The translations under genes were made by a program, and so were the position numbers. Shown piece after piece: positions 42,718 through 50,163 of a stretch of DNA of 64,000 nt. A model generated the notes under the pieces. It saw only the letters and a list, made by a program, of their open reading frames with translations. It searched no databases and was not told the origin of the DNA. The first letter of the stretch is position 1. Each line of letters opens with the position of its first letter. This stretch comes from Granulicella rosea (GTDB lineage Bacteria; Acidobacteriota; Terriglobia; Terriglobales; Acidobacteriaceae): the NCBI RefSeq assembly GCF_900188085.1, contig NZ_FZOU01000001.1:1302001-1366000 (forward strand), written 5' to 3'.

Positions 42718-45075
42718 CTACTGTGTCCTCCAGGAGAGCGTCGTCATGGAGTAGGGCGGCAGGACGTACGTGGTCGAACCATTTATTTTCAACGAGATAT
42801 GCGGATCGATCGCGACGTCGGCGCCACGCTCGTTGTTATCCGTGATGTGTCTGGAGGTGAGACGCCTCTGCTCGACCGGCCCCACCGGAGCGTTTTGCCC
42901 GGAAAGGGTTACAGAAAGGCTCTCGGTGCGGCTCAGGTTCAGCAGAATCAGGCTGCGGCGGGGGCCGTCCGCAAAGGCGAAGCTCTGGATCAGGTGTGCG
43001 CCCCGCAGTTCGATGTCGTCGTTAGCGCTCTTCGGCTGGTCCCATGTGGGGTTGGCGCCGGTGGCCGAGGTGGCGAGCATGGTGGGCAGGATGGCGCTGT
43101 TGGCGAGCTGCTCGGCGAGGAAGCTGGGCCGGCGCCGGTTGGTCGCGCCGCCCATGTCCACGACCGCGCCCCAGAGCGGGGTCGTCTCTTTCGCGCCGGC
43201 CGACCCGGTAAAGCCGTTGTCGTACTCGGGCAGGGCGAAGAGCGCCTGGGTGGTGACGCCCAGGTCGCGCAGCATCAGGAGCATGTGGTCGACGACGGCG
43301 AGGCCCGCGCCCAGCGATGGCACGGTGGCGTCGATCGCGGGCTGGCTTGCGCTGCCAGCGGACGTGCCGAGGTTGACCTCGTAGACGGCGAGATTGGCGG
43401 GACGTTTTGCCTTGCGGGCCGCTTCAGCTTGCTGCGCCATCCCGCCGCCGGGGCGCGAATCGAGCATCTCCGGCTGGGCGAACATAGGGCCGAAGATGGC
43501 CTCGGGGTTGCGCGTGTCGTTGAAGTTGCTGAAAAGATAGGGCGCGACGGCGGTGGAGTCGTAGCCGGAGCTGTGTTCGAGCTGTTGGCCGGTCCACCAA
43601 CTGTTGGCGGCCCACGCGCCGAGGATCAGGTCGAACTTCGCGGGCTGGAAGGCGGGATGCGAGCGCGCGGCGGCGAAGAGCGCGGCGGCACGCTGGCCGT
43701 GGACGGCTGGGTCCTGGATGGCTGCGCCGGCGAAGGAGCGGTCGTTCCAGAGCTCGTTGCCAAGCTCCAGGTGGATGGCGCCGAAGACGGATGTCCAGGG
43801 CGCGACCTGTCCCAGCGCCGCGCGCCGGGTGCCGTAGGGTGTGTGCGCATCGCCGGCGAGGTACTCGATGAGGTTGCGCGCCTCGGCGGGCGAGGTTCCG
43901 GCGGGCATGGAGTACCACGGCTCCGCCCCGACGGCCCGGGCGAGCGCGAGGAACTCATGCAGGCCGATGGGGATATCTTCCTGCAGCGACGTCTGCGTGC
44001 TCGAGCCTGCACGCAGACGGGCGAAGGGCGGCGCCAGCATGTTGTCGAGCGTGCTGCCGAAGTTTGTGCCGTTGTCCATATAGCGGAGGACGCCGGGGTG
44101 CAGATCCCGCAGGGTCTGCACGACCTCGTCGCGGAAGGCGGTGGGGTTGCCGCTGGACTGCGTCGCGGGCGTCAGGCTGACGTCGTCGAGCAGAGCGGAT
44201 GCGCCCGCGACCTTGAAGGTGAGCACAACGGGGCCGACCGCGCCGGGCTTTTCGGCGGTGGGGAAGTCGAAGCTGTAGTCCTGCCAGGCGGCGCCGAGCG
44301 GGATCGTCCGGGAGAAGAAGTTTGCGAGGCCGTTCACGGTATCGAGCCGCTGCAGGCTGACCTCCAACTGGCGGCTGCCGCCGAGGCCTTTGGCGCGGAA
44401 GCGGATGCGGTAGCTGCCGTGGAGGTGGACGAAGGAGAGTCCGGCGCGGCTGTCGAAGTAGGACTGGACGGAGGCGGTCTGGCCGGGCGCGGAGGCCTCC
44501 ATGCGCAGCGCCTGGCGGCCGAGGGTATGCGGAGCAAGGTCGCGAAACTCGGTCGAAAGGGCAGCTCCGCCGGTGACGCCGTGCCACCAGCCGGCCTCGG
44601 CCGTGCCGGGCTGGTCAATGTGCAGGACGATGAAGTCTCCCGCGGCCGGCGGCTTCGTCATGGGCGCAAAGCTGAGGGTGACCCCGGCGCCGGGAGTGAC
44701 CGCCGTGCTGCCGGTGATGGTCGCGGTGGCGCCGTTCGGCAGCACCTGGAAGGTCGCGCCCCTGACGAAGTTCGCCGGCCAGACGGTCCAGGGGTTCGCG
44801 TCGGTGCAGGTGGTGGGGGTGACGGTTTTGCAGTGGAGGATGCTCTGCCAGCTCTGGCCCTCGAAGCCTGGGTTGCGGAAGACGAGGTTGCGCAGCATCT
44901 GGCCGGAGTCGTAGTAGCTCTGGCCGCTGAGGTTGATGCCGAGCCGTTTAACGTGGGTGCGCAAGGGGGCGCCGATGGCGATGTCGGTTGTTCTGGTCTG
45001 AGTCTGGGGGGATGCGGTCTGGCAGCCGGTGGCGGTGAGGAGGCTGGTCGCGGTGATGAGTGCGGCGCGGAGCAT
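42718..45075 (-). CDS. Lipoprotein with glycoside-hydrolase-like barrel
   Basis: 785 residues from ATG 45075 with AAAGGAAG upstream. A lipobox signal (TATSLLTATGC) predicts membrane anchoring. An N-terminal beta domain (about 30-290, jelly-roll CBM-like with GSYRIRFRAKG and DYSFDFPT) precedes a TIM-barrel-like region with VLRYMDNGTNFGS, WYSMPAGTSP and IHLELGNELWN, whose Asn-Glu resembles the acid/base of clan GH-A, e.g. GH51-type arabinofuranosidases. The end is a beta domain. It lies in the polysaccharide region and may trim the product. No family is certain. Confidence 0.6.
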   Translation of the reverse strand: MLRAALITATSLLTATGCQTASPQTQTRTTDIAIGAPLRTHVKRLGINLSGQSYYDSGQMLRNLVFRNPGFEGQSWQSILHCKTVTPTTCTDANPWTVWPANFVRGATFQVLPNGATATITGSTAVTPGAGVTLSFAPMTKPPAAGDFIVLHIDQPGTAEAGWWHGVTGGAALSTEFRDLAPHTLGRQALRMEASAPGQTASVQSYFDSRAGLSFVHLHGSYRIRFRAKGLGGSRQLEVSLQRLDTVNGLANFFSRTIPLGAAWQDYSFDFPTAEKPGAVGPVVLTFKVAGASALLDDVSLTPATQSSGNPTAFRDEVVQTLRDLHPGVLRYMDNGTNFGSTLDNMLAPPFARLRAGSSTQTSLQEDIPIGLHEFLALARAVGAEPWYSMPAGTSPAEARNLIEYLAGDAHTPYGTRRAALGQVAPWTSVFGAIHLELGNELWNDRSFAGAAIQDPAVHGQRAAALFAAARSHPAFQPAKFDLILGAWAANSWWTGQQLEHSSGYDSTAVAPYLFSNFNDTRNPEAIFGPMFAQPEMLDSRPGGGMAQQAEAARKAKRPANLAVYEVNLGTSAGSASQPAIDATVPSLGAGLAVVDHMLLMLRDLGVTTQALFALPEYDNGFTGSAGAKETTPLWGAVVDMGGATNRRRPSFLAEQLANSAILPTMLATSATGANPTWDQPKSANDDIELRGAHLIQSFAFADGPRRSLILLNLSRTESLSVTLSGQNAPVGPVEQRRLTSRHITDNNERGADVAIDPHISLKINGSTTYVLPPYSMTTLSWRTQ

Positions 45076-45109
45076 GGCTTCCTTTTGACTGCCTTGGCGG
45101 CTGGCGTCC

Positions 45110-45164
45110 AGGGCTGAAGCCCCTTTCCTTCGGGCGGATTTACTCATAGGGCTGAAGCCCTATG
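45110..45164. repeat. Two GGGCTGAAGCCC-type palindromic elements
   Basis: AGGGCTGAAGCCC occurs at 45110-45122 and CATAGGGCTGAAGCCCTATG at 45145-45164; the second is a 9-bp stem around GA. They sit between the lipoprotein and ligase genes. Short elements of this kind recur between genes in acidobacterial genomes, from general knowledge; their role is unknown. Confidence 0.65.
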
Positions 45165-45189
45165 TTTCCGCCGAGGGGTTGTGGACGCA

Positions 45190-46518
45190 TCAGGTATAGA
45201 TGGTCTGGAAGTGGCGGAGCGGCGCTTTCACCTCGCCGATGCGCGGTTCGAGCGACTGCGACCAGCCGATGAGCAGGAAGAAGAGTTCGTACGGCTGATT
45301 GCCGAGGAAGACCGTGGCGAGGGTCAGCAGGAGCCCGGCGAGGATGCCGCCGAGCGTGAAGGCGAAGTAGCGGTAGCTGACGATGCCGCCGAAGACCGCC
45401 GGCTTGGTGAGCTGAATGAACGCCTCGAGCGCGAGCAGGCAGAGCGCGAAGACGCCGACGTAGCCCTGGGTCAGCGCGAGGTAGAGGTATTCGTTGTCGA
45501 TCGAACCCTGTCCGGCGACGCGGGGAAAGTCCTTGCCCCAGCCGAAGGCTCCGCCGCGTTCGACCACCGGCATGTAGTTGCTGACGAGGTCTTCGCGGTA
45601 GCGCGCCGTCTGCTGCTCGTCGCTGGTCACGGGGCCGGAGGTGTAGTGCTTGACGGCGACGTAGCTGCCGATGGCCAGCGGCGCGCAGACGCAGAAGACC
45701 AGGATCGAGGTGCGGAGGATGTGCTTCGAGCGTCCGATGAAGGCGATCGGCACGGCGAACAGGCAGCCCAGCCAGGGACCGCGAGCCTGGGTCATGAGCA
45801 GCGTGAACAGAATGACGCCTGTGATGATCTTCGTCTTGCTGAAGGGAAGCCAGGGGGCGCGGGAGAACTTCGGCTCCCACAACTTCATATAGCTGAGGTA
45901 GAGGGCGAGGAGCAGGGCGAAGCTGAACATCATGCCGGCGAGTTCGGACTGGGCAAAGGGGCCGGAGACGCGTCCGAAGCCCCAGCGGATCTGGGTCTTC
46001 CAGCCGAAGACCTGGCCGGGGAAGAAGCGATCGAAGATGAGACCAAAGGGGTTGCGGCCCATCTTGTACTCGTAGGCGGAGATGATACCGACGATGAAGA
46101 ACAGGAAGACGATGCGCTTCAGGGTCTCGGTGCGCAGGTCGTACTGCTCGATGAGGAGCTTGCCGGCCATGTAGGGCACGCCCGCCATGCAGATGCAGGC
46201 GAAGAGTTCGAAGGTGGAGACGGAGGTGTTGCCCGCGGCGCGGTCGGCGTAGCAGGAGCTGAGGATGAAGAGCGCCATCCAGAGATCGCTGCGGCCGAAA
46301 CGCCAGTGGGCGACGTCCTTGAGGATTATGCCGATGCCGAGCGGCAGTGCGGTGGCCTCGGCGAAGCCGATCGGCGGCAAGGCGGCCACCTTCCATACAT
46401 AGTAGGTCGGCAGCAGCAGGAAGACCGGCAGATACACGTTCATGAACGCTCGTTGGGGCGAGGTTCTCGCCAGCGCGATGGCGCAGAGGATGCCCGGGAT
46501 GAGGACGATGAACGGCAT
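45190..46518 (-). CDS. O-antigen ligase / polysaccharide polymerase-like membrane protein
   Basis: 442 residues with about twelve membrane segments. The long periplasmic loop between about 300 and 345 and the motif LMTQARGPWLGCL before it, with WGKDFPRVAGQGSIDNEYLYLALTQGYVG after, fit the Wzy/WaaL (O-antigen ligase) family, where the Arg of the TQARG-like motif and a later loop act in transfer. It would polymerise lipid-linked repeat units of the exopolysaccharide. The gene diverges from the phosphopantetheinyl transferase. Confidence 0.8.
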   Translation of the reverse strand: MPFIVLIPGILCAIALARTSPQRAFMNVYLPVFLLLPTYYVWKVAALPPIGFAEATALPLGIGIILKDVAHWRFGRSDLWMALFILSSCYADRAAGNTSVSTFELFACICMAGVPYMAGKLLIEQYDLRTETLKRIVFLFFIVGIISAYEYKMGRNPFGLIFDRFFPGQVFGWKTQIRWGFGRVSGPFAQSELAGMMFSFALLLALYLSYMKLWEPKFSRAPWLPFSKTKIITGVILFTLLMTQARGPWLGCLFAVPIAFIGRSKHILRTSILVFCVCAPLAIGSYVAVKHYTSGPVTSDEQQTARYREDLVSNYMPVVERGGAFGWGKDFPRVAGQGSIDNEYLYLALTQGYVGVFALCLLALEAFIQLTKPAVFGGIVSYRYFAFTLGGILAGLLLTLATVFLGNQPYELFFLLIGWSQSLEPRIGEVKAPLRHFQTIYT

Positions 46519-46643
46519 AAAGGTATGGACTCGGGCTTTGTGCCTGCGTCTCGTAGTATAGGTGACACCGGGGGCGAAACTTTGTCGATGCCACTTCTGT
46601 GCAGCACGGGGCGCCGTCGAAGGTAACGGGGAGATGCTGGGCG

Positions 46644-47429
46644 ATGGCTGGAGCGGGTCTGGAGTCCGAGGGTTGGCGCGCGCCGGGTGGGCTGCCGCCG
46701 CTGGGCGATGACGAGGTGCAGGTCTGGCAGGTCAGGCTGTCCGAGGCTCTCGCCGCGCTGCCTTACTTTGCGTCTCTTTTAAATGACGAGGAGCGGCGGC
46801 GGGCCGGGCGGTATATCGTCGAACATCCCCGGGATCAGTTCATCGTGGCGCGGGGGGTTCTGCGGACTCTGCTGGGGCATGTGCTTGGCGTGGCGCCGCA
46901 GGCGGTCTTGCTGACTATCGGCGAGCATGGCAAGCCTGCGCTGGCTGGGAGTTCCGGCATCGAGTTCAATGTCGCCCATGCGAAGGATGTGATTCTGATC
47001 GCGCTGCGGCGGCGCGTGCCGGTGGGGATAGACGTGGAGTGGCTCGACCCCGGCATGGAGACGCTGGAGCTGGCGCAGACGACGTTTACGCCGCGCGAGG
47101 CCGGGCTGGTGGCGCAGGCGGCTCCGGGACGCGAACGGCTGCTGGCCTTCTACCGTTGCTGGACCCAGAAGGAGGCGATTGTGAAGGCCGACGGCCGCGG
47201 GCTGATGCTGCCGCTGACTTTATTCGAAGTTCCGATTCTCGATGACGCCGAGAGAGCGCTGCAATCGAAGGTGCGGGTTTCTGCCTTCGAAGGCAGGCCG
47301 GAGCAGATTTTTGATGTCTTTGCGCTTGGGATAGGAGAGGATTACATTGGCACACTCGCCACGCAGACTCCGTGCGGCGACGTTTTGAGTTGTCGATTTC
47401 CCCTCCCCGGCCCGAGCATCCACCGGTAG
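46644..47429 (+). CDS. 4'-phosphopantetheinyl transferase (Sfp type)
   Basis: 261 residues from ATG 46644 with GGGGAG upstream (a GTG at 46599 is possible). Sfp-family motifs: FNVAHAKDVILIALRR, GIDVEWLDP (Mg-binding Asp) and FYRCWTQKEAIVKADGRGLMLPL (the W-x-x-KEA-x-x-K motif). It converts apo carrier proteins to the holo form. In this window the NRPS at 61113-64000 is the only obvious carrier-protein enzyme, so it probably activates it. Transcribed alone, opposite to the ligase gene. Confidence 0.92.
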   Translation: MAGAGLESEGWRAPGGLPPLGDDEVQVWQVRLSEALAALPYFASLLNDEERRRAGRYIVEHPRDQFIVARGVLRTLLGHVLGVAPQAVLLTIGEHGKPALAGSSGIEFNVAHAKDVILIALRRRVPVGIDVEWLDPGMETLELAQTTFTPREAGLVAQAAPGRERLLAFYRCWTQKEAIVKADGRGLMLPLTLFEVPILDDAERALQSKVRVSAFEGRPEQIFDVFALGIGEDYIGTLATQTPCGDVLSCRFPLPGPSIHR

Positions 47430-47565
47430 GTCTGCGTTTGCCCGCGTTGCGGGGTCAAAGTGGACTCTTGTTGGACGGCCACCCAGACCGGCGATCGCCG
47501 GCGTCGAAGCAGATAGAAATCGCCATGCCAAGGTCTTTCTTTTCGCCCCTTCTCGCGACAGGGAT

Positions 47566-47639
47566 GGTAACCATCTTTTGTTACCTATCTGTATGAGATT
47601 CTGCGCACAAAGTGGGATGGAGCTAAATGCGTATACGCA
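47566..47639. promoter_or_regulatory. Inverted repeat and 12-bp palindrome upstream of the WecG-STAS gene
   Basis: GGTAAC (47566-47571) and GTTACC (47580-47585) flank 8 bases; TGCGTATACGCA (47628-47639) is a perfect palindrome. Both lie in the 297-base gap before the start at 47727, which otherwise holds no gene. Candidate regulator sites for the rightward EPS genes. Confidence 0.4.
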
Positions 47640-47726
47640 ATAGGCTTCAGTGTAGATGAGCAGTCTCCGCCAGCCAGAGGGTTGGCGCCGCATTCATCGG
47701 GCGCATGGAACGACAGGAGTAACTCG

Positions 47727-48989
47727 GTGAAATGGACCGTTGCTAACATGACGAACTCGAAGCTGGACACGGTCGCCCTCTTCGGCATGCCGATCACGAA
47801 TGTGACGATGTCCGAGGCTGTGGAGCGGATCGACACGCTTGTCCACTCGGGCAGGGCTCATCAGATCGCCACGGCGAATCTGGACTTTGCGCGCAACGCG
47901 CTGAAAGACCCATTCCTGCAGCGCGTCATCTGCGAGTGCACCATGGTTGTGCCGGACGGCGCGCCGATGATCTGGGCTTCGAAGCTGTTCGGCATGCCGC
48001 TGCGTGAACGCGTCACCGGCGTGGACCTGATCCCGGAGCTATGCAAGCTCTCGGCCGAGCATGGTTACGGCATCTATCTTTTGGGTTCGAGCGAGGCCAG
48101 CGCGCTGCGCGCGATGGAGGTTCTGAAGGAGCGCTACCCTGGCGTTCGCTTCGTCGGCCGCTATTCGCCGCCGATTCAGCCGATCGACAAGATGGATCAC
48201 GACGATCTGATCCGGCGGATCGACGAGGCTGCGCCGGATATTCTGCTGGTCGCCTTCGGCAATCCGAAGCAGGAGATCTGGGCGCACCGCAATCGCTCCC
48301 GCATCAAGGCGCCCGTGACGATCGGTATCGGCGGCGCGCTGGACATGATCGGCGGCAGCCTGAAGCGCGCGCCGAAGTGGGTGCAGAAGCTGCAGTTGGA
48401 GTGGTTCTACCGCATGGCGCAGGAACCGACTCGTCTGCTGCCGCGCTATGTGCATGACGCGATTGCGCTCTTTCGTTATCTGCCGCTGGGATTCGCGGCG
48501 CTGCGTCTGCAGCCGGGTACGGCGAACGAAGGCCGCCTCTCGGTCACCGTCGACGGCGGGCTGCGCATCGTCGAGACGCCGCAGACGCTGAGCGGCGACG
48601 TCTGCGCTTCGATGAAGCGGCAGGCCGAGCTGGCTGCGAAGGCCGAGCAGTCTCTGATTATCGATATGACCCTGACGACGCGGGTGGAGGCCGACGGTAT
48701 TGGCTGTCTGCTGGAGGCGCGCCGGCAAGTGCAGGCGGTTGGCCAGAAGATCTGGCTGGCGTCGATGTCGAACCCGGTACGCCGCGTGCTACAGTTCTCC
48801 GCCGTGGCCGATCTCTTCCGCATGGCCGCGACCGTGGCCGACGCAGTGCGCTTCGCTTCCAACAACACCGTCGACAAGCCGAGCCAGAGCAGCCGCATGA
48901 TGGCCGCCTACACGCCCGCGCCGATCAACCAGCACACCGGCACCTCGCCCATCGGCGCCGCCAAGGTGAGCGGTCGATATATCTTGTAG
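47727..48989 (+). CDS. WecG/TagA/CpsF-family glycosyltransferase fused to a STAS-like domain
   Basis: 420 residues from a GTG at 47727 with AGGAG 8 bases upstream. The first half (about 12-235) is a WecG-type transferase: FGMPITNVTMSEAVERID, ATANLDFARNA, VVPDGAPMIWASKL, RVTGVDLIPEL, YLLGSSEASA, LLVAFGNPKQEIW and GIGGALDMIGGSLKRAP. After a linker, residues about 285-385 look like a STAS / anti-anti-sigma fold (LSVTVDGGLRIVETPQTLSG, SLIIDMTLTTRVEADGIGCLLEA, VGQKIWLASMSNPVRRVLQF). The transferase would add a UDP-ManNAc-type sugar to a lipid-linked acceptor. The tail may regulate it or dock a partner. Confidence 0.85.
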   Translation: MKWTVANMTNSKLDTVALFGMPITNVTMSEAVERIDTLVHSGRAHQIATANLDFARNALKDPFLQRVICECTMVVPDGAPMIWASKLFGMPLRERVTGVDLIPELCKLSAEHGYGIYLLGSSEASALRAMEVLKERYPGVRFVGRYSPPIQPIDKMDHDDLIRRIDEAAPDILLVAFGNPKQEIWAHRNRSRIKAPVTIGIGGALDMIGGSLKRAPKWVQKLQLEWFYRMAQEPTRLLPRYVHDAIALFRYLPLGFAALRLQPGTANEGRLSVTVDGGLRIVETPQTLSGDVCASMKRQAELAAKAEQSLIIDMTLTTRVEADGIGCLLEARRQVQAVGQKIWLASMSNPVRRVLQFSAVADLFRMAATVADAVRFASNNTVDKPSQSSRMMAAYTPAPINQHTGTSPIGAAKVSGRYIL

Positions 48990-49065
48990 GTTCGTCCGCC
49001 CCGTATTTGCTTCACGCCGCATGGGACGAACGGGTAGAACACAAGTAGTGGATTTGAAAGGGACA

Positions 49066-50145
49066 ATGAAGCTGACGGGATTGCGCATCGAGACGAAGTA
49101 TCTGCCGCGCGTAGCGGGACTGGGGAAGACGGCGATCGCCTGCGGGCTGGCGCTGGCGCTCTCCGCCGGTTGCGCGCTCGCGCAGGAGACGGCTCCCGCA
49201 ACTCCCGCGCTGCGCATGAACCCGCTGGCCGCGCTGCAGGCCTTCGAACCCGACGCGAACCAGGAGTACCAGCTTGGACGCGGCGATGAGATCTCCATCG
49301 ATGTCGCCGGCCGTCCGGAGATGAATCGCAAGTACGTCGTCGGGCCGGATGGGCGCATCACGCTGCCGCTGGCCGGGCCGGTCTCGCTGGTGGATAAGAC
49401 GCGCGATCAGGCGGCCCAGGCGGTCGAGACGGCGCTGGGCGCGTACTACCAGCAGGTGTCGGTGACGATCAGCGTTGACCGCTACACCTCGAACCATGTG
49501 CTCTTGCTGGGCGCGGTGGAGCATCCCGGCCTGATGAGCTTCGATACGCCTCCGACGTTGCTCGAGGTCATTACGCGAGGCGGCGTGCTGGGCGCGAACG
49601 GCCAGAACAACTTTGCCAGCGTCAAAAGCGATTCGGGCGCAGGGACTTACATCGGCTCGGTGCGACCGCCGGTCGTGCCGGAGCGCTGCGCGATCTATCG
49701 CGGCTCCGACCAGGTGATGTGGGTGGATTTGAAGGGCCTGCTCGACAGCAGCAGCACGCTGGCGAACCTGCGGTTGAAGCGCGATGACGTGATCTACGTG
49801 CCGTCGCAGGGCGACCGCTACATCTCCGTGCTTGGGCAGGTGGCGCATCCTGGCGCGATCCAGATGGACAACTCCACGACGCTGCCGAAGCTGCTGGCGG
49901 AGGCGGGTGGTCCGACACTCCAGGCGGGCAACAATCCGCAGATTCAGATCATCTCGCAGACGACCGGCAAGACCCGCATCATCCCGCTGCGCGCGGTGCT
50001 CGAGCCTTCGAAGCTCGACCTTACGCTTCACTCCGGGGACATCGTCTTCATTCCCGAGAGCGGCTTCAATAAAGCGACATATGTGCTCGAAAGACTCTCG
50101 CCCCTCGTGACCATGTTTACGGCGGCGGCAATCTTTACCCACTAG
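49066..50145 (+). CDS. Polysaccharide export protein (Wza/SLBB type)
   Basis: 359 residues from ATG 49066, which opens a long signal sequence (KTAIACGLALALSAGCALAQ). A polysaccharide-export (Poly_export) domain (YQLGRGDEISIDVAGRPEMNRKYVVGPDGRITLPLAGPVSLV) is followed by SLBB repeats (VLLLGAVEHPGLMSF, YISVLGQVAHPGAI, LTLHSGDIVFIPES). It forms the periplasmic and outer-membrane channel for exopolysaccharide. The following gene encodes its inner-membrane co-polymerase, 18 bases downstream. Confidence 0.92.
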   Translation: MKLTGLRIETKYLPRVAGLGKTAIACGLALALSAGCALAQETAPATPALRMNPLAALQAFEPDANQEYQLGRGDEISIDVAGRPEMNRKYVVGPDGRITLPLAGPVSLVDKTRDQAAQAVETALGAYYQQVSVTISVDRYTSNHVLLLGAVEHPGLMSFDTPPTLLEVITRGGVLGANGQNNFASVKSDSGAGTYIGSVRPPVVPERCAIYRGSDQVMWVDLKGLLDSSSTLANLRLKRDDVIYVPSQGDRYISVLGQVAHPGAIQMDNSTTLPKLLAEAGGPTLQAGNNPQIQIISQTTGKTRIIPLRAVLEPSKLDLTLHSGDIVFIPESGFNKATYVLERLSPLVTMFTAAAIFTH

Positions 50146-50163
50146 GCGGCGAGAAGGATATTC

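Noticed and set aside
42673..45117. Very long open frame on the plus strand opposite the lipoprotein gene (814 codons)
   Set aside because: GC-rich third positions of the real gene on the minus strand open this frame; the product is Gly/Arg/Glu-rich without any domain and the minus-strand product has a lipobox and family motifs.
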